20,349 nt of DNA from Rubrobacter sp. (GCA_016781885.1 JADDPM010000021.1:1-20349); one strand, 5' to 3'. Counted from the first letter of the stretch, positions 1 to 10,485 are shown. Made by a program: numbers and translations. Notes: generated by a model not told the origin, from the sequence alone.

Positions 1-2360
<2,360 letters not shown>

Positions 2361-2380
<20 letters not shown>

Positions 2381-3308
2381 AGACGATTCGGCCTCCCGTC
2401 TGATCCACCAGATGATCGTCGAGAAGTGCGGACACGACTGCTTGGTGGCGGAGGACGGTGAAGAAGCCTGGGAGATCTTTCAGGATGCCGAGGTGGACGT
2501 CATACTTAGCAATTGGATGATGCCCAATATAGACGGGATCGAACTTTGCCGGAGAGTTCGAGAGGAGAGGCGAGCCGCCTACACGTACTTCATCCTTCTG
2601 ACGGCGCGCGGAGAGAAAGAGCACCTGCTCGAAGGCATAGAAGCCGGTGCCGATGACTACCTGACGAAGCCAATCGACGCCGAAGAGCTGCAGGTTAGGC
2701 TGATCTCGGCGTTCAGGGTTACCTCGTTGCAACGACAACTGACCGAGAAGACTCAGGGGTTGGAAAGACTCAATGAGTTGCTGTTCGAGCAGGCGCGCAA
2801 GGACCCGTTGACGCAGTTGGGCAACCGCCTTCAGCTGCGTGAGGATCTGGAGATGATGCGCGGGCGTATAGAGCGGTATGGGCACCGTTACTCCGCCGTG
2901 CTGTGCGACATCGATTTCTTCAAGCCGTACAACGATCACTACGGCCATCAAGCGGGAGACGAGGTGCTGATAAAGGTTGCGAACGTGGTAGCCGAGCATC
3001 TCCGTAGCGGAGATACGGCCTATCGTTACGGTGGAGAAGAATTCTTGATTATTCTACCGGAACAGTCCCTTGAGTCGGCGACCGTCGTCGCGGACCGTGT
3101 GCGCCGGGCGGTTGAGGACCTCACAATTCCGCACGAGGCGAAGACCCCGCCGGGATCGCTTACGATCAGCGCGGGCGTCGCCGCGCTTTTGCCGGAAGGG
3201 GACAAGGATATCGAAGTGCTGCTAAATGATGCCGACAAGGCGCTCTACCGCGCTAAAGAGTCTGGCCGGAATCTCGTCATGATCCACGAACCTGCGGGCG
3301 AGACCTGA
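2361..3308 (+). CDS. Receiver-GGDEF protein (probable diguanylate cyclase) with Asn at the phosphoacceptor site
   Basis: 315 residues, predicted to make cyclic di-GMP from two GTP. Start is GTG 2361, with AAAGGA at 2349-2354 as ribosome binding site, six bases upstream and inside the end of the kinase gene. Receiver domain about 1-120: acidic pocket AEDD (E7, D8, D9), a Thr in LLTARG, and the conserved Lys in YLTKPID, but the acceptor position reads ILSNWMMPNIDG (N51, codon AAT at 2511-2513) where family members have Asp. A helical linker (about 121-150) leads to a GGDEF domain (about 152-310) with DPLTQLGNR, CDIDFFKPYND, active-site GGEEF at 224-228 and a full inhibitory I-site RSGD at 215-218, exactly five residues upstream. 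The cyclase therefore looks catalytically competent and product-inhibited, while the receiver cannot be phosphorylated in the usual way. Overlap with the hybrid kinase implies functional linkage, perhaps by protein contact rather than phosphotransfer (inference). Confidence 0.93.
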
Positions 3309-3327
3309 AGCCGGAGGCTTATCCTAA

Positions 3328-3357
3328 AGGGCGTCAGACGCCCTCGCCGCCCCTTTT
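3328..3357 (+). terminator. Hairpin downstream of the diguanylate cyclase gene
   Basis: A perfect 7-bp inverted repeat AGGGCGT-cag-ACGCCCT (3328-3344) lies 20 bases after the stop codon. The T-run (CCCCTTTT) comes eight or more bases later, so this is not a textbook intrinsic terminator. Position and stem still favour a transcript end for the kinase-cyclase pair. Confidence 0.45.
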
Positions 3358-3419
3358 GCCGAGCTCTTAAGCGTTCCGCCAGAAAATGCAGACTTAGGCG
3401 ACGCGATGCTCGGGCCCGT

Positions 3420-3900
3420 GTTACCGTCCACGAAGTAGTAGGTTCGAGCGTCCTATGAACTCGGCGAGCTTTACGAACTAGCCCGGTTTTCTTGCAAGTG
3501 CCAGGTATCAAACGTACACCTCAGGAGGTCGTGGGGCTTGAGGTCGGCCTTCTTTGAGCGAGTTTGCCTGACCTACCTGTAGAGGCGCCTGCTCTTGGTG
3601 CCCTCGGTGACGCACGAACTCTTCTCGTGAGGAAGAGGGACAGAGACCTCTCCGCATGCCCGGCGAGCACATCCCTCGTCCTCAAGGGGCGTCTCAGGTA
3701 GCGTCTGAACCTCAGTGCCATGGGCACGAATCCCTCTCCTTGTTACCTTTGCCGCGGGCGACCCTGACCTCCTCGACGCTCCGGACGAAGTAGAGGTCGT
3801 GCCAGTTAGACCATGGCCTTCTCTATGCGCAGACCTGTGTAGATCATAGTCGAGAGGGCCGCGTGGTCGCTGACGCCCAGGACTCGAGCTAAAGGGCCGC
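3420..3900 (-). pseudogene. Decayed tyrosine recombinase (phage/XerCD-type integrase) remnant
   Basis: No intact reading frame exists here, but the minus strand carries, in the right order, the catalytic-domain landmarks of a tyrosine recombinase in changing frames. ALSTMIYTGLRIEKAM (box I region, with its Arg codon at 3829-3827) ends in a stop at 3808-3806. NWHDLYFVRSVEEVRV followed by RGKGNKER (3756-3733) matches the usual beta-hairpin segment with its Lys. SLFLTRRVRASPRA matches the LFLTRRGRPLS-like segment. LKPHDLLRCTF (about 3542-3510) matches the box II HxLRHTF motif, slightly altered. KLAEFIGRSN (about 3474-3445) matches the LLGHSS region before the catalytic Tyr. At least four frame changes and several stops are needed to join them, so the gene is long dead. 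The N-terminal arm-binding/core domain is not clearly recognisable upstream. This marks a past integration or a lost mobile element. Confidence 0.75.
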
Positions 3901-4128
3901 TCGAAACGTGATCCCTCCCTGGGCTTTAGGGTAGAATTGCGCTGCAAAGATCCGGGGATGGCTTTGGCGGTGGGCGGGGATAACAAGGTGTCGCTGCCGG
4001 TTATGGTCAGCATGGATCAAGTACTGAAATAGTCGAAGGCGAAGGGACAGTAGGGACCAACTATCCTCTCATCCTCGTAGAGGAAGGGGCGCAGCACGGT
4101 ATAGACCAGGAGGATCGGGTCCCTCCCC
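3901..4128. other. Intergenic stretch before glcD, nothing recognised
   Basis: Between the recombinase remnant and the glcD ribosome binding site I see no convincing gene, RNA or repeat. Weak TAT-rich hexamers occur (TATCCT at 4062-4067, TATAGA at 4100-4105), but neither has a credible -35 partner. Some of this stretch may be the unrecognisable N-terminal part of the decayed recombinase. Confidence 0.5.
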
Positions 4129-4135
4129 AAGGAGG
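4129..4135 (+). promoter_or_regulatory. Ribosome binding site of glcD
   Basis: AAGGAGG lies five bases before ATG 4141. This strong Shine-Dalgarno fixes the start of glcD and of the operon's first cistron. Confidence 0.85.
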
Positions 4136-4140
4136 AGCTT

Positions 4141-5595
4141 ATGGAGCGCGGGCAACTTATAAAGGCGATGGAGTCCAGACTCGGTACGGAGGGCGTGGTT
4201 CACGAGCGCGAGCAGCTCCGTTCCTACGAGTGTGACGGCCTGATGAACTACCGCGTCATCCCGGACCTCGTCGTCCTGCCCGAGACCGCCGAACACGTCC
4301 AGCAGATAGTCCGCATCTGCTACGAGGAGGGGATACCGTTCGTCGCGCGCGGCTCCGGGACCGGGCTCTCGGGCGGCGCCCTGCCGGTCGAGTCGGGTGT
4401 GTTGATCGTCCTCTCCAGGATGCGCAAGATCCTCGAAGTGGACATCCCCAACCAGCGCATCGTCGTCGAGCCCGGCGTAATAAACATCTGGGTTAGCCAG
4501 GAGGTCGCCGGAGAGGGCTACTATTACGCCCCCGACCCCGCGAGCCAGGTGGTCTCCTCCATCGGCGGAAACCTGGCCGAGAACTCCGGCGGCGTCCACT
4601 GCTTGAAGTACGGTTTCACTACGAATCACGTCATGGGTGCGGAGGTCGTCCTCGCCGATGGGTCTCTCGTACATATCGGCGGAGGCAAGGCCCCGGACGC
4701 CCCGGGCTACGAGTTGCTCGGCGCGCTCGTCGGGTCCGAGGGGACGCTCGGGATAGCGACTAAGATCACGCTCAGGCTCCTCCGCAAGCCGGAGGCGGTC
4801 GGGACCCTGCTCGCGGCCTTCTCCGACACCGAGGCGGCGGGGGACGCGGTCTCAGCGATCATCGGCGGCGGGATCGTGCCGGCGGCCATCGAGATGATGG
4901 ATGCCCTCTGCATCGAGGCGGTCGAGACGGCGGTCCATCCGGGCTTCCCGGAGGCCGAAGCTATCCTGATCGTCGAGCTCGATGGGCCGGAGGCGGAGGT
5001 CGAGGACCAGTTCCAGAGGACCATAAAAGCCTGCGAGGAGGCCAACGCCTCGGAGATAAGGATCGCCGAGGACGACGCCGAGCGGGCGCTGTTCTGGAAG
5101 GGCCGCAAGGCGGCGTTCGCGGCGATGGGGCGTATCAGCAACGACTACTACGTACAGGATTCGGTAGTCCCGCGTACGGAGCTCGGGGCGGTCTTGAAGA
5201 GGATCAACCAGCTCGGCGAGGAGTACGGGATGCGCGTCGCCAACGTCTTCCACGCCGGCGACGGCAACCTCCATCCGCTCGTCCTCTATAACAACGACAA
5301 CCCCGGCGAGGCCGAGAAGGCCGAGGCTTTAGCCGGGGACATCGTCTTTACCTGTCTGGAGCACGGCGGTTCGCTCACCGGCGAGCACGGTATCGGCGAG
5401 GATAAGAAGAAGTACATGCCGAAGATGTTCACCGAAGACGACATGGCGACCATGCAACTCTTGCGCTGCGCGTTCGATCCGCACAACCTGTGCAACCCCG
5501 GCAAGATCTTCCCGACCCCCCGCCTCTGCGGCGAGCGCCCCGGCCCCTTCCGCATGCACCCGGTCCAGAAGGCCGGCTTGGCTGAGAACTTCTAG
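4141..5595 (+). CDS. glcD: Glycolate oxidase subunit GlcD (FAD-linked oxidase)
   Basis: 484 residues, the usual GlcD length. Catalytic FAD subunit of glycolate dehydrogenase: glycolate to glyoxylate, with electrons passing to the iron-sulfur subunit GlcF and then to the respiratory chain at the inner face of the membrane. The PCMH-type FAD-binding domain spans about 35-215, with FVARGSGTGLSGGALP, DPASQVVSSIGGNLAENSGG, HCLKYG and LVGSEGTLGIAT. The FAD-oxidase C-terminal domain has VANVFHAGDGNLHPL (metal/substrate-binding His region), GGSLTGEHGIGEDKKKYM and a closing NPGKIFPTP. ATG 4141 follows a strong AAGGAGG. It is first in a four-gene run glcD-glcE-glcF-lyase with 15-nt or smaller gaps. D-lactate dehydrogenase and other 2-hydroxyacid oxidases share this fold, so substrate identity rests on the neighbouring glcE and glcF. 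Confidence 0.93.
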   Translation: MERGQLIKAMESRLGTEGVVHEREQLRSYECDGLMNYRVIPDLVVLPETAEHVQQIVRICYEEGIPFVARGSGTGLSGGALPVESGVLIVLSRMRKILEVDIPNQRIVVEPGVINIWVSQEVAGEGYYYAPDPASQVVSSIGGNLAENSGGVHCLKYGFTTNHVMGAEVVLADGSLVHIGGGKAPDAPGYELLGALVGSEGTLGIATKITLRLLRKPEAVGTLLAAFSDTEAAGDAVSAIIGGGIVPAAIEMMDALCIEAVETAVHPGFPEAEAILIVELDGPEAEVEDQFQRTIKACEEANASEIRIAEDDAERALFWKGRKAAFAAMGRISNDYYVQDSVVPRTELGAVLKRINQLGEEYGMRVANVFHAGDGNLHPLVLYNNDNPGEAEKAEALAGDIVFTCLEHGGSLTGEHGIGEDKKKYMPKMFTEDDMATMQLLRCAFDPHNLCNPGKIFPTPRLCGERPGPFRMHPVQKAGLAENF

Positions 5596-5610
5596 GAGGC
5601 GTCGAAGACG

Positions 5611-6894
5611 ATGGAAACGCGGACGAAGAACGTCTCCCTGGAGGACCTGCAAGAGATAGTAGGCGAGGAGCACGCCCGCGAGGCTGCTCCCGAAGACGCC
5701 GTGGACGGCGTCGCTCCCTCTTTCGTCGCCGAGCCTGGCTCCATCGAGGAGACGAGCAGGCTGATGAGGCTCGCAAACGACGAGGGGCTCAGGGTCGCGC
5801 CCCGTGGCGGTGGGACGAAGATGGGGTGGGGCAACCCGCCGCGGGAGCTGGACCTGATCCTTAGCACCGCCCGCATGAATGAGGTCATCGAGCACGTCCC
5901 CGGTGACCAGGTGGTCAGAGTCCAGGCCGGTCTGAACCTCGAAACCTTGCAAGAACGGCTCGGCAGATCCGACCAGATGCTGGCCATAGACCCGCCCGAG
6001 AAGGATGCGGGGGCTACGGTCGGGGGGGTGGTCGCTGCGAACTCCTCCGGGCCGCGCAGATATCGTTACGGGACCGTACGGGACCTGATCATCGGGATCA
6101 CCGTCGTCCTCCCGGACGGGACTATAGCGAAGGCCGGCGGCAAGGTCGTAAAGAACGTCGCCGGCTACGACCTCGGTAAGCTCTTCACAGGCTCGCTCGG
6201 GACCCTGGGCGTCATGGCGTCGTGCAACTTCCGGTTGCATCCGAGGCCCGAGGCGGCTCGGACGGTCGCGGTCGAGTTGAACGACACTCTAGCGGCAGGG
6301 CAGGCGGCTCAGGCGCTCATGCATTCGCAGGTTTTCGCGAGCGCGCTTGAGCTGCACTGGAGCGAGGATGCGAGGCTTCTGACCGTCCTGATCGAGGGTA
6401 TCTCGAAGGGCGTGGACGCGCAGGCCGATACGACGTCTTACCTGTTGAGAGGCTTCGGCGAGGTCCGCACGCTCTCGGACGAGGAGGCGGATCACCTCGG
6501 ACCGCTAACTCCGCCCGGTGCCGGCAACGATGAAGTAGCCATAAAGATAGCGCACCCCCCCGCGGAGCTGACAGGCGTCCTTGACTCGGCTCTGGGGGCG
6601 GCGGAGCGCAAGGGCGTCACTCCGCGTATCACTGGCCACGCCGGGGCCGGCGTCACTTACGTCGCCCTCTCCGGTGGGGAAGAGGAGGCGCGGGCACAGG
6701 TCGTCGAGGAGCTGCGCGAGATCTGGGTCCGCAGGGGCGGAAGCGTCGTCGTGCGCCAGGCTCCCGTCCCGGTAAAGAAGAGGTTGGATGCGTGGGGGCC
6801 GGCGGGAGATTACCTCGGCCTCACGCGGCGCGTAAAGGAGAAGTTCGATCCCCGGGGAGTCTTGAACCCCGGTCGCTTTCTAGGAGGCATCTAG
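5611..6894 (+). CDS. glcE: Glycolate oxidase subunit GlcE (FAD-binding)
   Basis: 427 residues. Second FAD-binding (PCMH-type) subunit of glycolate dehydrogenase. The FAD domain spans roughly 45-220, with RVAPRGGGTKMGWG, GATVGGVVAANSSGPRRYRYG, VRDLIIGITVVLPDG, GGKVVKNVAGYDLGKLFTG and SLGTLGVM. The YDLGKL block is characteristic of GlcE rather than GlcD. The C-terminal half is more variable and ends in a GlcD-like FDPRGVLNPGRF. It starts 15 nt after glcD. AGGAGG at 5594-5599 overlaps the glcD stop, with an 11-nt spacing that is a little long. The stop TAG (6892-6894) shares its last base with the GTG of glcF, so the subunits are probably co-translated. Confidence 0.92.
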   Translation: METRTKNVSLEDLQEIVGEEHAREAAPEDAVDGVAPSFVAEPGSIEETSRLMRLANDEGLRVAPRGGGTKMGWGNPPRELDLILSTARMNEVIEHVPGDQVVRVQAGLNLETLQERLGRSDQMLAIDPPEKDAGATVGGVVAANSSGPRRYRYGTVRDLIIGITVVLPDGTIAKAGGKVVKNVAGYDLGKLFTGSLGTLGVMASCNFRLHPRPEAARTVAVELNDTLAAGQAAQALMHSQVFASALELHWSEDARLLTVLIEGISKGVDAQADTTSYLLRGFGEVRTLSDEEADHLGPLTPPGAGNDEVAIKIAHPPAELTGVLDSALGAAERKGVTPRITGHAGAGVTYVALSGGEEEARAQVVEELREIWVRRGGSVVVRQAPVPVKKRLDAWGPAGDYLGLTRRVKEKFDPRGVLNPGRFLGGI

Positions 6895-8435
6895 TGACAG
6901 AGCAGGACAGGCCGGACCCCCGGCAGTCGGGCAACCGCTACGACGCGACCGACGCCGCCGAGAGGCGTGACGACCAGTCGGGTACCACCCGCGAGCAGGC
7001 GGCGGCCGGGGCCATCGGCGCCGGGAACCCGCAGGACGTCGGTCAGAGCACGCTGGCGGCGACGACGGAATCGCTCCAGCACACGATGGGAAAGGACCGG
7101 CCCGAGAGCGGGAGCTACACCTTCCCGGCCTTCGACAGCCATCACCCGCCGGAGAAGGACCTCATCGACGACTGTGTCCACTGCGGTTTCTGCCTGCCGA
7201 CCTGCCCGACCTACGTCCTATTCGGCGAGGAGATGGACTCCCCGCGCGGGCGCATCTACCTGATGAATAAGGGCCTCACCGAGGAGCCGATGAACGACAC
7301 GATGGTCCGCCACTGGGACCTGTGTCTCGGGTGCATGGCCTGCGTGACCGCCTGTCCGTCAGGCGTGCAGTACGACAAGCTCATCGAGGCTACAAGGGCT
7401 CAGGTCGAGCGGCGCTACGACCGCAGGGCCGACGACAAGGCTTTCCGCGAGATGATCTTCCAGCTCTTCCCCTACCGGAGCCGTCTGCGCCTCGCGGCCG
7501 GACCTTTACGCCTCTACCAGCGCTTTGGTATAGACAAGAAGCTAAGGAAGGCCGGCGTCATGAGCCGTCTCCCCGCCCGGATGAGGGCGATGGAGGCGCT
7601 CATGCCGAAGCTCGGGAAGGAAGAGAAGATCCCGGAGCACACCTCGCCCACCGGCGAGAGGCGCAGGCGCGTCGGCGTCCTCACGGGCTGCGTCCAGCAG
7701 GTCTTCTTCTCCCAGGTCAACTCCGCTACCGTCCGGGTCCTCGCCGCCGAGGGCTGCGAAGTAGTCGCGCCGAAGAACCAGGGCTGCTGCGGAGCGCTCT
7801 CGACCCACGCCGGGCGTGAGGAGGAGTCGCTGAACTTCGCGCGCAAGACTATAGACACCTTCGAGAGGGAGAACCTCGACAACGTCGTCGTCAACGCCGC
7901 CGGGTGCGGCTCGACGATGAAGGAGTATGCTTACCTCCTTCGTGACGACCCCGAATACGCCGAGAGGGCGAAGAGGTTCTCTGCAAAGGTCAAGGACGTC
8001 TCGGAGTTCCTACAGGAGATGGGCACGGTCGCCGAGCGGCACCCGTTGCCGGTAGCGGCGGCTTACCACGATGCTTGCCACTTAGCGCATCAGCAAGGCG
8101 TTCGACAGCAGCCCAGGAAGGCGCTCAAGCAGATACCGGGGATGGAGATCAAGGAGATCACCGAGGCCGAGGTCTGCTGCGGGTCGGCCGGCATCTACAA
8201 CATGGTCGAGCCCGAGCCCGCCGCGGAGCTGGGCGAGCGCAAGGCGAAGAACGTCCTCAAGACGGGCGCGCAGATGATCGTTACCTCCAACCCCGGCTGC
8301 ATGCTCCAGATACAGGCGAGCCTCAAGAAGATGGGCCGCGAGATACCGATGGCCCATCCTACTGAAGTCCTCGACGCCTCCATCCGGGGCGAGCCGGTGG
8401 AGACCCTGCTAAGCGGTAGGGGCTTGCAGGGGTGA
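6894..8435 (+). CDS. glcF: Glycolate oxidase iron-sulfur subunit GlcF
   Basis: 513 residues from GTG 6894, which overlaps the glcE stop by one base and has AGGAGG at 6882-6887, six bases upstream. An in-frame upstream start at 6792 would lie deep within glcE and is disfavoured. GlcF carries electrons from the GlcD/GlcE flavins. It has two 4Fe-4S ferredoxin clusters: C94-VH-C97-GF-C100-LPT-C104-P and C144-LG-C147-MA-C150-VTA-C154-P. Two cysteine-rich (CCG) domains follow: VGVLTGCVQQ...NQGCCGALSTHAGRE and YHDACHLAHQQG...EVCCGSAGIYN...SNPGCMLQI. About 90 polar, low-complexity residues (rich in Asp, Arg, Gln, Ala) precede the first cluster, whereas GlcF family members generally reach it within the first few dozen residues. 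The 3' end overlaps the lyase gene by four bases (GTGA). Confidence 0.93.
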   Translation: MTEQDRPDPRQSGNRYDATDAAERRDDQSGTTREQAAAGAIGAGNPQDVGQSTLAATTESLQHTMGKDRPESGSYTFPAFDSHHPPEKDLIDDCVHCGFCLPTCPTYVLFGEEMDSPRGRIYLMNKGLTEEPMNDTMVRHWDLCLGCMACVTACPSGVQYDKLIEATRAQVERRYDRRADDKAFREMIFQLFPYRSRLRLAAGPLRLYQRFGIDKKLRKAGVMSRLPARMRAMEALMPKLGKEEKIPEHTSPTGERRRRVGVLTGCVQQVFFSQVNSATVRVLAAEGCEVVAPKNQGCCGALSTHAGREEESLNFARKTIDTFERENLDNVVVNAAGCGSTMKEYAYLLRDDPEYAERAKRFSAKVKDVSEFLQEMGTVAERHPLPVAAAYHDACHLAHQQGVRQQPRKALKQIPGMEIKEITEAEVCCGSAGIYNMVEPEPAAELGERKAKNVLKTGAQMIVTSNPGCMLQIQASLKKMGREIPMAHPTEVLDASIRGEPVETLLSGRGLQG

Positions 8436-9325
8436 GGATCTCTCGCTCCGTGTTGGCCGTTCCCGGCTCGAAGTGGAAGATGATCGAGAGGGGTCCGCTT
8501 TCCGGGGCGGACCTCTTCTTCCTCGACCTCGAAGACGCCGTCGCCCCCAACGAGAAAGGGGCCGCCCGGGAGAACGTAATTCGGGCGATAAACGAGCTCG
8601 ACTGGGGCGGGCCGACCTTCTACCGCATGAACTCCCTCGACACGCCTTACTGGTACAGGGACGTCATCGAGATCGTCGAGGAGGCGGGGGAGGGGCTCGA
8701 CCTGATCCTGGTCCCTAAAGTGGAACGCCCCGAAGACCTCGTAACGCTAGACACCCTCCTCAAGAGCGTAGAAGCGAGCGCCGGGTTAGAGCCCGGCAAG
8801 GTAAAGCTCGAAGCCCAAATAGAGACGGCCAGAGGTCTCACCAGTATCGACGCGATAGCCCATGCTACCGACCGCCTCGAAGCTCTCGTCTTCGGCCCCG
8901 GAGACTACGCCGCGAGCGTCAGGATGCCGCAGACGAGCATCGGCACGATGGACGAGTGGGACGAGGTCTACCCAGGCCATCGCTTCCACTACGCGATGCA
9001 CCGCATCGTCGTCGCCGCCCGCGCCGCAGACCTGCGGGCTATAGACGGCCCCGTCGCCGACTACCGGGACGAAGAAGGCTTGCGCAAGAGCAGCCTCGTC
9101 GCCCGTTCATTGGGCTTCGACGGCAAGTGGTGCATCCATCCTGGCCAGGTGGAGACCGTCAACGAGGTCTTCTCGCCGACCGACAGGGAGCTAGAGTGGG
9201 CTAAAAAAGTAGTCTCCGCTTACGAGGAAGCAAACGCTGCCGGAAGCGGTTCTATAAGTGTAGAGGGTCAGATGGTGGACGCTGCTTCCATAAAGATGGC
9301 GCAGAATACCCTCAACCTCGCCTAA
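8432..9325 (+). CDS. CitE/HpcH-HpaI family lyase (malyl-CoA / citramalyl-CoA lyase-like)
   Basis: 297 residues, the usual size for CitE-like TIM-barrel lyases. GTG 8432 overlaps the glcF stop as GTGA, so translation is probably coupled. Family marks: RSVLAVPGSKWKMIERG, ADLFFLDLEDAVAPNEK (Asp/Glu near the metal site), LILVPKVERPED, KLEAQIETARGL (metal-binding Glu), FGPGDYAASV and GFDGKWCIHPGQV. No citrate lyase alpha or gamma subunit gene is nearby, so true citrate lyase is unlikely. Proteins of this type cleave or form malyl-CoA, methylmalyl-CoA or citramalyl-CoA, often with glyoxylate plus acetyl- or propionyl-CoA as one side. Its place directly after glcDEF, which makes glyoxylate, supports a glyoxylate-consuming role; that is inference. 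The exact acyl-CoA cannot be read from sequence. Confidence 0.85.
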   Translation: MRISRSVLAVPGSKWKMIERGPLSGADLFFLDLEDAVAPNEKGAARENVIRAINELDWGGPTFYRMNSLDTPYWYRDVIEIVEEAGEGLDLILVPKVERPEDLVTLDTLLKSVEASAGLEPGKVKLEAQIETARGLTSIDAIAHATDRLEALVFGPGDYAASVRMPQTSIGTMDEWDEVYPGHRFHYAMHRIVVAARAADLRAIDGPVADYRDEEGLRKSSLVARSLGFDGKWCIHPGQVETVNEVFSPTDRELEWAKKVVSAYEEANAAGSGSISVEGQMVDAASIKMAQNTLNLA

Positions 9326-9392
9326 GGGGCAGAGGCGGATTAAGAGAGCAAGCCGGATGGACCGGTAAGTCAAAAAAGTTGAAGGTACGTGG

Positions 9393-9410
9393 AGCCCGCG
9401 TTTGCGGGTT
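9393..9410 (+). terminator. Hairpin after the glycolate operon
   Basis: AGCCCGC-gttt-GCGGGTT forms a 7-bp stem (one G-U pair) with a 4-nt loop, about 70 bases after the lyase stop. No T-run follows, so it is a weak intrinsic terminator or a leader structure for the next gene. Confidence 0.35.
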
Positions 9411-9499
9411 AGAGGTCGGGGGTAACGCCGGGGATTCTGGAGACGGTTGTTCGGGGTACAACAGCCGTCCGCACGAGTAGAGCCGGGCTTTAGCGAGCC

Positions 9500-9506
9500 G
9501 GAGGTG
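9500..9506 (+). promoter_or_regulatory. Ribosome binding site of the DUF389 gene
   Basis: GGAGGTG ends four bases before GTG 9511 and decides this GTG as the start. Confidence 0.75.
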
Positions 9507-9510
9507 TTCG

Positions 9511-10485
9511 GTGATCGGAGAAGTTATAGCTACTGTAAGGACCTACGATGGGAGGAACGTGCATAGAGCGATCGAGATCACACCGCCCCCGGCCTACACG
9601 GATCCGCTGCTCCGCGAGCTTGAGGAGCTTGAGCACGTGATCAACCTGTCAGTCGTGCGTGGGGCGTCGGTCAAACCGCCGGGCGACGTGGTGACGGTAC
9701 ACACGCTGAACCGCGGAGCCGACCAGGTGATGAGGCTCGCCGATGCGGCACGCAAGCGGGGGCAGGTCTCGGTCTCGACCTCCGAGCTATCGAGCATAGT
9801 AGATCCCGAGCACGAGCGGAAGGTCGCCAACGACGTCGACGAGGCGCTCTGGGAGGAGGCGGAGACGGGCCTGCGCCAACAGAGCCAGATAACGGTTAAC
9901 TACCTGGCCTTGATGGCCCTCGGCGGCGCGGTCGCCGCCACCGGCCTGATAGTGGAGTCGACTTCTCAAGCGATCTCGGTAGTGGCGGCGGCGATCATCG
10001 CGCCCGGGTTCGATCCGCTGGCCAAGATCCCGATGGGCCTGGTTTTGAGGCGCTGGGACGTGGTCAGGAGTGGCCTGAGGTCGGCTGCCGCTGGCTACCT
10101 GACGTTGATACTCTCTGCGGCGCTGGTCTTCCTAGTGCTGCGCTGGGCGGGCGTGGCGACGGTCGAAGAGTTCGTCGGTAACTCCCAGGTAGAGGAGCTG
10201 GCCGACCCCACCCTGCGCGACGTACTATTGTCGGCTTGCGGGGCCGTGGCGGGGCTGGTAATGATGCTCTCGTACCGACGCTACCTGATCCCCGGGGCGC
10301 TGGTAGCGCTGGTGATAATAGAGGCCGCCGCCATGATAGGGATGGCGCTTGCGGCCGGTGAAGCGGCGTTGGTGTACGAAGGGATAGAGCGACTCGGCCT
10401 GGATGTCCTGCTGATCGTCGTGGGGGGCGTGCTCGTCGTGGTGCTCAAGCAAGTCATCTTCCACCGTCGAACACCCATGGTGTAG
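9511..10485 (+). CDS. DUF389 family integral membrane protein
   Basis: 324 residues. A soluble N-terminal part (about 1-125, regulatory-looking, with charged helices such as ERKVANDVDEALWEEAETGL) is followed by about six hydrophobic segments in roughly 130-318. These include VNYLALMALGGAVAATGLIV, ISVVAAAIIAPGFDPLAKI, YLTLILSAALVFLVLRW, LVMMLSYRRYLIPGALVALV and DVLLIVVGGVLVVVLK. The Q-x-x-x-NYL...A-x-x-GL...S...A-x-IIAP-x-x-x-P pattern is the DUF389 signature, whose usual form is ...TLGLLxNSxAVVIGAMLIAPLMGP. Here the usual G-A-M-L before IAP is replaced by A-A-A-I. The function of the family is not established. GTG 9511 has its own ribosome binding site after a 185-bp gap, so it is probably a separate unit. 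No transport substrate can be read from the sequence. Confidence 0.85.
   Translation: MIGEVIATVRTYDGRNVHRAIEITPPPAYTDPLLRELEELEHVINLSVVRGASVKPPGDVVTVHTLNRGADQVMRLADAARKRGQVSVSTSELSSIVDPEHERKVANDVDEALWEEAETGLRQQSQITVNYLALMALGGAVAATGLIVESTSQAISVVAAAIIAPGFDPLAKIPMGLVLRRWDVVRSGLRSAAAGYLTLILSAALVFLVLRWAGVATVEEFVGNSQVEELADPTLRDVLLSACGAVAGLVMMLSYRRYLIPGALVALVIIEAAAMIGMALAAGEAALVYEGIERLGLDVLLIVVGGVLVVVLKQVIFHRRTPMV

Noticed and set aside
3438..3455. GGTTCGAGC, resembling a tRNA T-loop
   Set aside because: The flanking bases do not form a T-stem and no acceptor, D or anticodon arms are present; on the other strand it codes for part of the recombinase remnant.
3573..4013. Open frame of 146 codons on the minus strand in the gap before glcD
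   Set aside because: Its protein makes no sense as a whole; the recognisable recombinase pieces jump between frames, so it is treated as part of a pseudogene, not a gene.
5329..6240. Open frame of about 300 codons on the minus strand, opposite glcD/glcE
   Set aside because: It crosses the glcD/glcE junction antisense to two clear family members, has no ribosome binding site, and its composition is that of a reverse-complement shadow in GC-rich DNA.
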